Assembly: GCF_023343835.1 (NCBI RefSeq)
Contig: NC_064443.1
Location: 3,968,001-4,032,000, forward strand
Direction of reading: 5' to 3'
DNA: 64,000 nt
Origin: Lagopus muta
Taxonomy: Eukaryota > Chordata > Aves > Galliformes > Phasianidae
Below are positions 54,066 to 64,000 of this stretch, one piece after another; positions within the stretch are counted from its first letter, which is position 1, and each line of letters begins with the position of its first letter. The position numbers and the translations under genes are program-made. Below the pieces are notes generated by a model, which ran no database searches, was not told where the DNA came from, and worked only from the letters and a program-made list of their open reading frames with translations.

Positions 54066-55584
54066 AATCTGAATAAATATATTTATATCTTAAAATAGAA
54101 TTCGTAAGGGAAACTTTTAGTTCTCCAGTGAAAGTTAGGAGCTACACATTTGTGGTTTTGAAAAGTAATTGTATAATGTTGCAAATTCTTCAGTATTTGT
54201 AGGAGCTAAAAATAACAAACTTTGTTTTGTTTGATTGTTAGGGAGCCATGAACAAATCTGATCTTTTGTTTTCCAAGTTACATGGATTAATATCAGTATT
54301 TCAGATAATATTCACAAAGCATCTATTTCATTTTCCATGATTGAAAATATCTTTGTAGCATTCAGTGGGAAGTGTGGGAAAGTTTTACCTGCAGTGTTAA
54401 ATTTTTGTAGTGAAAATCACACGTGAGCTAAAATCACCTCTTGATCACACAGTTCTTAGAGTTCTAGTAAATATGTTATTGCATTTTCTAACAGTTGGAA
54501 AATGCGTGCAGGGTGCTGAAAGACATGCCTGTAAAGCTGATGTCTTTGGAAGCTGTTGAGCTGGGTATCTAGTTTTGCTGGAGTGCTAAACCTTTTTTAT
54601 TTTCTATTTATTTTTTTTATTTTGAAGTATCAAAAATTTCCATATTATTTTTAACATACGAGTGTGTGTTTACAGGCACACCTCTGTAAAAGGCATTTCT
54701 TGATGTTGAGCAAAACAGTTTACTTACAGGGAAATTGAAAATAATTACATTTAAAAATTGTGAAAGGTCTACAACAACAAAACCTTACTTATGTGGCATT
54801 AAGGTTAATGAATCAGTCAATTCAGAGCATGCTAAAATAACCAGATGTGGTTTTTTTCTGACTTTGCTTCAGTTTTCATTTACTTTATATATATGTAACT
54901 TTGTTATTTGAGGGAAGGCCACTACTGAAAAGCCTTCTTTCAGTATTGCCAGATTTTGTGCAAGTACAAAAGAGAAAACATCCTCTTTAAGATAACAACT
55001 TCAGTAAAGGATGTGGAAATCTTTGCTTTACTGGAGACCATACTTAGTAAATGGTTAGGGGTTCCCTACTTTAGGGTAGAAAAAGGGAAGTACACTGACA
55101 GATTCATCTGAATACTATATAGCCTTAAAAATAATCCTTTACATGACCTGATCTTTCCTTCTTTAAAGGTGGTGATCCAAGTTCTGATAAATTTTTTCGT
55201 CACAATACAAGGCCACGGTACTTTGAACAAATATCTGTTTTACTCTTTAGCAGATTCAAAGTGGAGATATCATGTAGAAATACAGATTCTTTAAGCTCCC
55301 CAAAGACTTGGGAGCCATTCAAACTAGTCAACAATGAATGATGTTGAAAGCTGTCGTACATTTTCTTCTACACTTGTAACTGAGCAAAGTTCTAAATCTT
55401 CTAGAATACTGAAGGTTACTGAAACTGAGATACTGTCCAGTATACTGCTATCTGAAGCCAAGTAGTCCAGTAGCTCTCCTAAAGAAACAAATGTACCTTT
55501 CACAGTTGAAGCTGAAATGTTAAATTTCAGTTTTACAAGATTTGAATGTGTTTAAAAACCATTTGGATGTGGTGCTTAGGGACA

Positions 55585-55680
55585 TGATTTAGCAGAGGGC
55601 TGTTAGCTAGGGTAGTATGGTTAGGCTGGACTTGCTTTTGCAGGTCTTTTCCAACCTGAGTAATTCTATGATTCTATTGT
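55585..55680 (+). mobile_element. CR1-type 3' end fragment in SLC6A11 intron 5
   Basis: Ends with CTTTTCCAACCTGAGTAATT followed by CTATGATTCTATTG, the characteristic CR1 end repeat. The upstream part (ATGATTTAGCAGAGGGC, then TAGGCTGGACTTG) fits the CR1 3' region but is diverged. Confidence 0.85.
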
Positions 55681-58221
55681 CTTCACTAGTTTATCATGGA
55701 AATAAGAGCTGCAAGACTAGCAAGACAAATAGCATGCAGCTCTTCTGGGGCATGTTTCTTCCATGTATCTAGAATTCGTTAAATGTGTTTTTATAAAAAT
55801 TAATAGACTACCATTTTTAGCTGTCCAAGAATATGTCCATTAGATTTGTTCACTGTCTTGGTATCAAAATTCTTAAGGACACTGATGCAAAGAATTTTTG
55901 AGACGCCAAAATAATTCTGAAAAAGTTAAACAGGTCAATAACATTAATCTTCCTCTTGGTTATCTATTAGTGTGGGTACTGCATAAAGGAAATGGGTGCG
56001 TGCATTTCAGCAGCCTGATAATTGGTTTTGGCTTTTGAAACAGTGCCATTGTAGACCTTATTCTCCGCAAAAACAAAGCAAAGTCAACTAACAATAACAA
56101 CAAAATTGGGTTTTATTTGAATTAAAACACTTTTTAAGAGTATTTTCCAACTACAATTTTGTGGACTCAGGGAGGTAGCTGAAAGGGTGATTGTTTAGTT
56201 TAAAGTTCCCAAAGGAGAGATGCTTTACATGTTCAAAAAAACATTTGGTAGGTTTTTCACTCTTTTCTGCTATATTCTAGTGGGGCAGCAAGGAAACTGA
56301 GTTTTAGTGTCAGGAGGTTTTCCTCAGGAGGACTCATTAGCTAGTGTTATGGGTTTCATGAGTTTCTTATGAAGATTGAACAACGTCAGACAGTGCAAGC
56401 CTTCAAGCAACCATGTAGGCATAGTTGTCCTGCTGTGCAGAAACAGAAATTGGCTGTTATGCTCCTGAAGTCCTCCTCAGATATATATTTTTTTTTAATG
56501 ATTTCAACTATCCTGGCTATTGTTTTTAGTAAACAAATTCGACTGGCTTCATTTTTCATTTACCTGAATTTAAGTAAGAGTCATGTAAGTGTTGCAGGAG
56601 GGTAGTGATGCTAATTTTATGAAGATTCCATAGTTGTAAATGTGGACAAAGGAATCAAGACCTCCCAAAATATCTCACTTACAGTATTCTTACTTTTTCT
56701 CTTTTGACCTATCATCTGTTCTTTACTGCCTTGCGTCCCTGCTCCTTTGCTTTTTCCATTCTTAGTTTCCTTTGTAAGTACAACTTAGTGCAGGGCCAAG
56801 AACTCACCATCGAGGACTGTTTTGCGTAATCGGGGAATGGTTCTCAATATTTTTTTCGGTCTAAAGCTGTTCTCACATGAATGCTTAAAAACGAGCAATG
56901 GAATACAAGCCCACAAACTGCCTGAACAACTCAACAGAAAATTTGAAAGCTATCAGGTTGACCTAAATTTCTTTAGGTGCCACCAGTTCACAGCTACTGT
57001 GGCCTGAGTGCTAAACTAATTTACATCACTTGGTGAATGAAAACAACGTAGTATTTTTGTTTTTGTTTTACTTTTTTAAAACGCTGTATGACTTCTTCAT
57101 GGGGCAGTAGGTGGAGTAGAGGATAAGTGTCACAGGGACTGAAGGTTATGAGAGAATACCAAGAAACTGTAGAGTTGAGGTGAGTGGAATGATACAAAAA
57201 AAAGTGATTTGATAGAATTAAACTTTAAGATTTGGTTAAGAAGTTGTTTCCATGACTTCAGTAAAACAGGTTGAAGGAAAGTAGGTCAGAAATAGCTACA
57301 GGAGAAGCAAAATGTTCCAAGTTTATACATCACGCTCTCTCTAGTTGTAAATACACAGATACAAACAAGTTGGTGCTGTATGTATATATGCACAGTAGTT
57401 GCTAAGTGATGTCTCGTTCAGATAAGTACTGATTTCAATGAGACAGGTTAACACAAATACTTTTAATTATTTTCCAGCAGCATGAGAAATTTTAGAGAGA
57501 AGTCTGCTGAGGAAACTTTAATATTTTAAATTTTGGTAAGTTTAAAAATGTTGGATAATGAATGGTGTAACATAACAGTTTTAGGACTTCAGAAGGAAAA
57601 AAAACTAGGCTGAGCAGCAGCAAATGTAGCTCAAGTAGAAATAATTCTTTCTGATATGTGTAGATCTCAGAAATATGCTGTAAGAGGTAAATATTTCATA
57701 GCTGTGCATAATTCTTCAGTCATGGGATTCTCACTAGTGTGAGCACTGGGAATTATCTGTCTGCTGCTTTCTGAAAGGCAAGTATAAAATACAGTGATAT
57801 TCAAGAAGAGAATTCTTACAGTTTGAGAAGATTTATTATTAAAAGAAATATTATGGGAATTATAAAATAAACTGCTAGCCATTTGATTTTACAGGGTTTT
57901 ATGTCTTTACCATTTAGCATACTTTGAAAAAAATTACAGTGGGACTATATAAGACAGTGAAGCATACTGCCTCAATTTTTTAGCATTTTGTATACCCTCT
58001 GTAGTGTTCTTTTTCTCTTATTGTAAGAGAAAACCATTCTGTATTCAAGGAAAGGTGTGAAGCATGTAATTTTGGTGAACTTGTCTTTTCTTAGCTTTTA
58101 TCTCTTAGTACGATAACTTGTGTGTCCAGTTAGTAAACTGGAACAGCTCAGAGCCTTCTCTGAAATACCACTGGCTGTATGTTTATATATTATTGTTAGA
58201 AATAAACTTCTCTTTATTCCA

Positions 58222-58370
58222 CAGAGAATAAATCTCTGGAGGCATCCAAGGCCAGTTTGGGTGGGGCCCTGGGCAACCTGTTCTAGTGGTAGGCAGTCCT
58301 GCCCACAGGAGGGAGGTTGAGGCTGAATGATCTTCAAAGTGCCTTTCTACCTAAGCCATTCTATTTTATT
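58222..58370 (+). mobile_element. CR1 LINE 3' end fragment in SLC6A11 intron 5
   Basis: Contains CTGGAGGCATCCAAGGCCAG, GGGCCCTGGGCAACCTGTTC and, after a short diverged block, CAAAGTGCCTTTCTACC and AAGCCATTCTATTTTATT. This is the last 150 bases of a CR1 in + orientation, with a degraded end repeat. Confidence 0.88.
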
Positions 58371-58960
58371 GGTTTTTTGCTTGTTTGTTCGTCTTCCATA
58401 CTAGCATTTTTTCAAGCTTTTACTCTTCATAGGCTTTTCCACTTTTGAGTTGTATGCTCCAGATGAATTGATTGGTCTGCTTTCCAAAATATCAAGCAGT
58501 TAGCATGTACTAGACAACCATAAGGAAATGTTGCAGCTCTCTGTTCTAGAAAAGCTTCTGTGCTGTTCCGTAGAGCTTTGTGTTATAATAGAACCAAAAT
58601 ATCAATTTCAGTACCTCAGAGATCCTTAAAGCTGCTCCTAATTGCAAAATCTGAGGAAAGAGGCTGGTTAAGCACTGACTAGAGCAAAAACTCGCAGCAT
58701 TGCTGCTTCCTAGAAAGGCTGCAGGGTCAAGTTTTTTTTTGTTTTTGTTTTTTAAGATTGTCAGATAGTGGGAAAACTGAAGTGACTTAGATAACGAAGA
58801 ACAAATATTGCTGGTGGAGAAAAAGCTGAAAGCAGTTTTAAGTTATTGATGTCGGTATGTAATTAGCTAAAGTGTCATCAGTAAATAATGTGTCACAAAT
58901 GCTCTTTGTTAGATAAACAACTTCCTCTGATCGCTGTGAGAAAAATAATGCTACTTTATC

Positions 58961-58989
58961 TGTCTTTGTGTCCCAGGGACACAAAGACA
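58961..58989. repeat. Perfect 29-bp inverted repeat (14-bp arms, 1-base centre)
   Basis: The arm TGTCTTTGTGTCCC, a single A, then its exact reverse complement GGGACACAAAGACA. It lies in SLC6A11 intron 5 and is not part of a recognised repeat. Confidence 0.95.
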
Positions 58990-61900
58990 CCTTTTTCAGT
59001 GTGTCTGGAATACTGCAGTCACTACAGTTCTTCCAAAGAAGGCTGACTTTATGACTGTTAACTACTTGAATAAGCTTTTGGCTGTGTGGCGGTCCACAAT
59101 GACATTGTCCTTCTGCAGCTGCTTACTAGAATCTTAGATGCTTGTGACTCTTTGGCCTTGTAATTCAGGTATCAACAGAGGATCCAGGTACACAAAAACT
59201 GAATCCCACCAGTTTTAGATTAAGTTTCTGAGTGTCAGAAATTGTATACTTGCACACAATACTCTAATAAATTTGGGTATGAAATACTCAAAGCGATACA
59301 TTTTCACAGAAATCAGACAATATCAGCTACATAAAGTTGAGAGATAAAGAAAAATGAGAGTTTAGAAAACATTTTTTGATGGAAAAACTTCTGCTTAGGA
59401 ATGGAGAATGACTGAGAGTTGCTGGTGCTCCTGAGCTGATGGGAAAGCTATGTGGCACTGCTGCTCAAATCTGTTACACTGTTTGCACAAGGAGCTCGGT
59501 GACACGCAAGGTACATAGACAGGGTGTGAAAAATCCACAGGTATAAAAAGGGCATATTAAAACATGAAAGCAAACTGCACCACAACACTACTGCAGCTTT
59601 AATTCCCCATGCAACGCACTGAGGACAGAGTCTGGTGTGCAGTACACAGACGGCATTGCCACCTATTTTCCTGGATAAACAGATGAGAAATGACCTCAAG
59701 AGGCTGTGTTCTCTACTTTATGTATTTATTTTGTCAAAGAAAAATGTCTTGTGAACTGCTCCAGATCAGAGAGGGAACACAAAGGGGCATGTCCTTAAAA
59801 AGATTGAATGCACTCTTCAGCTTTCCAAACGGTGAAATAATGCAATAATTACCTCAGAACATTCCTGTCAATAATGCGTTAGTAGCACTTAGTCCTCTTT
59901 CTCTTCAAGAGCGTGCTACAGCTCTGCACATTGGAACACTTTAATAAAGATGCTCTTTCTCCGGAAAAGTGTTCTCCCAGTCCATGGGAAATGTAGTGCT
60001 GTGGTTCCTGTGTCCTAAGAGAGTGCACTTGTAGAAGCAGCAGCTTTCAAACTGTTTTCAATGTGGATGAAAAGGTTATTTTTAGCTATGAGTAGTCAGA
60101 ATAATCAGTTACTCTATAGTATGCCCATCTGCAGCAGTTTCAGAAATGTAGGGGCCCTTCTTTCCACCCGGTCTACTGAACCACTAAATTAAAAGGTATT
60201 TTAGGAAATTCACAAACAAAAGCAATTTCAGTAAGTAAGTAATACTTTTTCACTTGATTTCCTTTCCATATTTTTTTAGGGGAAATACATGAAATGATGT
60301 TGATTGAAAGAAGCAAGGTAACCATTAGCAGCAGTGTGTTTCTCAAATGTAGGTAGCCAAGAAGTCATCGAATGATGCCTGGTTACTTGCTGAGGTCTAC
60401 TGAAAACATGCTGAGATTTCTGACTCTATACTCTCTCTCAATCTCTACTTGTTCCTTTATCTTATACACACTACTTTTTTGATTCAAAATGAACTGTCAG
60501 CATTTGGCTTACAATATTTGATCCAATAAACTGTAACCAGAATGAAATTGCCCTCTAAGTAATAATGCCATGATTTTGTTCAGTCTGGTTATAAATGTCT
60601 TTGTGACGAAACATCAACATTTCTGGAAGCTCACAGGAAGCAAACAAAGTGTGCTGCACTTCAGATATATCCTGTTATTCCACTTACATTTGTCTTTTCT
60701 TCATTTGAGGCTATTAACTTTTAATTTGTGTTATTTCTATGGAGAAAAATAGAAATTATTCTTCAGTAGTAGTCAAGCTATATGTACGTAGCAAGAGGTA
60801 GTGAAAAGCTTCTGTGTGTTTTTGAATGTTAAGCATGTTGCAAATCTGCTCTGGTTTAAATTCAAAGAAGAGATCTTGATTTTCCATTTACAAGCAAAAT
60901 ATCCTGTGTAGAGTTAATATTTTGCTACTACTGATAGAAAAACTCTGGTCTGGCTTAATCTTTAAATTCCAAATTAACCCTAATCCAGATGGGCACCTTC
61001 CTTCAACATTCTTTTCTAGATGTTCAAATGCCACCAATCTTCTGGCTTCTTTCCCGGTTATTGGCTGGTCATGAAATTGAACTGCTGTGTTTGTAAGAAA
61101 ATATGAAAATGAAGTCTTCACAATGCTACTGGATTTTTTTGACTACTGCTGTTAAGGATGGACATGCATTATTCTTCTTGGAAAGAAAAATTCAAGCAAA
61201 TTCTAAGAGGCAATTACTAACAATTGTTTGTTTTGCAGTATGACTGGTGTTTACCTGCACCTCTGCTGAGCTGCATGGCCACTTGCATCCTGATACCACC
61301 TGGGATGCCAGATTTGACAATTACAATTTTTTATCATGCAGAGGTGTTTGGAAAGCATTCCCTAGTTTTCTGATTCCCAATAACTGAATTCAACAAATCA
61401 GTCAGTTGTCACCAGTGTCTTCCCTGAGGCTGTCCAGCTGGTATAGTTATCTAAACAGAGCACTTCTGGCTAAGAAATTCATTGCTTTTCATTTTTACTT
61501 GTAGTATCACCTGATAAATTAGCTTATGAGAACTTGATCAGTTTGGAGCTTATGTAAGGATCTCACTGTCTCCTTTCACAAGAACACATAATAGTTTATA
61601 CCAAGAGTTTCTTAGGGCTTCTTAGGATTCGTTGGGTCCTCTGTTCAAGAATCACTTCGCTCAGAGGGACCACAAGGCACTCGCAACCTCTTCTCATCTC
61701 AATCTGCATAAATTATTCTGTGCACATATATTACTCTTCCCTTCTGTGCTGCTTTAATATGAACTATCAGAAGTGATGAAGCACTGGTACAACCTTCACA
61801 GATGTGACTGTTCCTGGGCATCTTAATATAGAACATTTTCAAATGGTTGTTACTCTAAAATAAACAATATTACTTTCTACATTGTTTTACCATTCTTGCT

Positions 61901-64000
61901 CTTTCTCTGTCTTTCTTCCCATGAAAAGATGAGATGAGGAGGATAAAATAACATAGGAGGTCTTGCAGTATTAAGTAAAGATGCTACTTCTTTCTGCTGT
62001 CTAGGTAATCTATTCAAGGTCACAGCAGCTTTTAGATAGAAGTTGGATTGCTGAGGAGTGAGAAGCTGCAATCAGCTGTCGTCTTCCAGTCCCTGAATAC
62101 ATCAGCCTCACTTAGTTGCAGGGTAGGGTCATGTATTTTTTAAAATGCTCCCCCCTTTTTTATTAATTTGTGTTGAATAATGAAAGGACGTATATGAGGG
62201 TGTGCACAGTCAGACTGAGATGAGGCTTCGTGAACAGAATTTCATGTTCTGAATGACTTCTTTCAATGCTTAACCTCTGCTGCTGCTGTTTCAGCCAGTT
62301 TCAGAAGGAGAGCTAAGGTCCCGACATGGTGCAGGGCTGCATCATGCATCCTCAGGAAATCACTTATTGCCTCTGAGCAAGGCTTTCTCTTGGATGTATG
62401 TGGCACAATATATGTTATAGTTTAATTAGATGTTTCAGACGTGTTGCTGCTCGCTTTCTATGGGAAACTTTAAACCTTCATTTTCTTAAACAAAGAAACC
62501 ATGAAATAATTTGTAGTGCTTTAATATATTTAAAAATACTCACTACAGTGCTAGCAGTTGAAATTGTTTGGCACGATGTGTCTTTTTTAAGTGTGAGAAG
62601 CAGGGCTAATTGTTTGGAGGTCATTAATCTGCCATTTACAAAAGCATCCCACCAAGGTTTCTGGATGGGAAAGGTATGCGTCCCTGCTATTTGACACTTC
62701 TCATAGAGCATTCAAAGACTGAGCGTGGGCATTCTGTGAACAGCTTCCAGAAACTAGTTGCTTTCAAAGTTTCTCAAGTCTTCACTGAGAATTGTGTTCT
62801 TAAGACAAAGTTGCCTTTGAAAACTGGATGTGGATTATGGCATGTCTAATACTATTCTGTGAACTTTGAGCCCTATGTCAGTGTATCATCTATATACTTT
62901 CATTATAATTGCTATTTTGCACATTTCTCGCTTGAGACATTCATGGGTCTGGAAGTTGAGTAGTGCTTGTAGCCCTTTGCAGAGCTGTAGGCAGGACGCG
63001 ACCATGGAATGTTTCAGTGTGGCTGCGTAGTTGGTACTCATTGGAATTAGTGACTGGTGTGATGCAGTTAATTGTCCATATGGATGTGTACAAATCTCCA
63101 AGAGTAGAATCAGATCAGATTCTTCTCCAGCTGTCTGCAACATCTAGCACATCTTTTCTGTCTGTAATTAGGGAATCTTCATGGTGAGCAGTTGCTGCTG
63201 ATGCATGGAAAGTGTTTCTCAAGACCTTGTAAGAGAGAGCGCGTAAGATGATGTAATGCAACCCCCTTTTTTTTTTAAGAGAGGATAGAAGAAATGACAG
63301 CAACAGATAGAAAGGTGCTGGCAGAATCTTAATTGTGCTGCCTTATGAAGAAATTTTGCAAGAGAAAATAGATAGGCAGCATGTGTGCATATAAAATTGA
63401 CTCTGCCCATTGGTTTGTTGTGGTCACCTCCTTTCTGAAAGCTGTGTAGCCACAAGGTATGGATTGTGAGTCAAAAGCCTCAATTGTCTGCCCTGCTGCC
63501 TGGGAAAAGGAGTTGCTTATATTTAGGGGTTGTGTAAGCAACACCTAACAAAAATTTCAAGGGCATTTTGGATCACTATAATTTGTGTAAGGCTGAATGC
63601 TGGAAATTTATGTATGAATTTGTCTATGTATACACAGCATATAACACTGCCAGTATAGTTATGGAAACACAGATAAAACGAGCTGTGACCAGACCCAGCT
63701 GAGATGTGATTAAAGGCCACAAAAGGCCTGAATGGCTGATATTAATTATTCAGAGTGTAAAATTAGCAAATGACTAATTGCTTCATTTAAGTTGATTAGG
63801 GTTTCTTTTAGGTTAAAGAGCAATTGAAAAAACTCAAGGGAGTTCATGAAAATCAATGAAGTTTATAGGAGTAAGTTTGTACTTTTACTTTTAACTCTTT
63901 ATCCAACAAAATCCGAACTACCTGTGTTTTATTTAAAGGCTGGTAAAGAACTTTTTCCTTAAACCGTGTGCTTATCTAAAGCAAAAGTCAAAGAGCATGA

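Larger units (their letters stand above)
46830..64000 (+). other. SLC6A11: SLC6A11 intron 5, more than 17 kb, runs off the window
   Basis: From the GTAAGT donor at 46830 to the window end I find no continuation of the transporter. The peptides expected next (His-Arg-Val-Leu, then a Leu-Arg-Trp-Glu-Leu start of TM4) are not visible on the + strand. The stretch holds CR1 pieces (48,846-50,040; 53,915-54,065; 55,585-55,680; 58,222-58,370), simple repeats and a perfect 29-bp inverted repeat at 58,961. Other open frames here are short and unrelated to known proteins. A small exon of an alternative transcript could have been missed by eye. Confidence 0.75.

Noticed and set aside
61219..61420. CAG acceptor-like site followed by a codon-like stretch, considered as SLC6A11 exon 6
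   Set aside because: The translation does not give the expected His-Arg-Val-Leu/TM4 sequence and is interrupted by stops.

Overview
The window reads as a piece of a bird nuclear chromosome, most likely chicken or a close galliform. It carries many 3'-end fragments of CR1 LINEs, the main interspersed repeat of birds. It also holds one fragment that matches the start of the chicken mariner element Galluhop as I remember it, and AT-rich, CpG-poor intergenic DNA with microsatellites. The only protein-coding gene I can support is spliced and vertebrate. The species call is inference; the repeat families and the gene are read from the sequence.

Layout. Positions 1-41,000 look intergenic: no open reading frame there resembles a known protein, and nearly all are under 140 codons. 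This part holds a possible LTR-like block (about 1,430-1,625), an AT-rich region with a near-perfect 242-bp inverted duplication (4,332-4,573 against 5,671-5,912), the Galluhop fragment (11,164), a T33 tract (13,072), CR1 fragments (14,905; 18,484; 21,818; 34,609), a CTCF-like motif (17,941) and a G24 tract (33,081). At 19,250-19,990 there is a GC- and CpG-rich block with a TATA box and splice donors on both strands, the best candidate for a second promoter.

Positions 41,040-46,829 hold the 5' part of SLC6A11, the GABA transporter GAT-3, on the + strand. There is a CpG-island promoter, a first exon that appears non-coding and ends at 41,614, then four coding exons (42,087-42,317; 45,424-45,558; 45,706-45,846; 46,739-46,829). 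These keep one reading frame across canonical splice sites and encode residues 1 to 196: the cytosolic N-terminus, TM1 to TM3 and most of the glycosylated second extracellular loop. From 46,830 to the end the window lies in the next intron. It contains a longer, broken CR1 with reverse-transcriptase remnants (48,846-50,040), three smaller CR1 pieces and a 29-bp perfect inverted repeat at 58,961. The remaining exons lie downstream.

The gene works alone here: it encodes part of a Na+/Cl--coupled GABA re-uptake carrier. In mammals SLC6A11 lies head-to-head with ATP2B2 (known gene order), so the CpG-rich block at 19.7-19.96 kb could be an upstream non-coding exon of ATP2B2 on the minus strand, but nothing in the sequence proves this. 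I found no operon, CRISPR array, tRNA, rRNA or other unusual multi-gene system.
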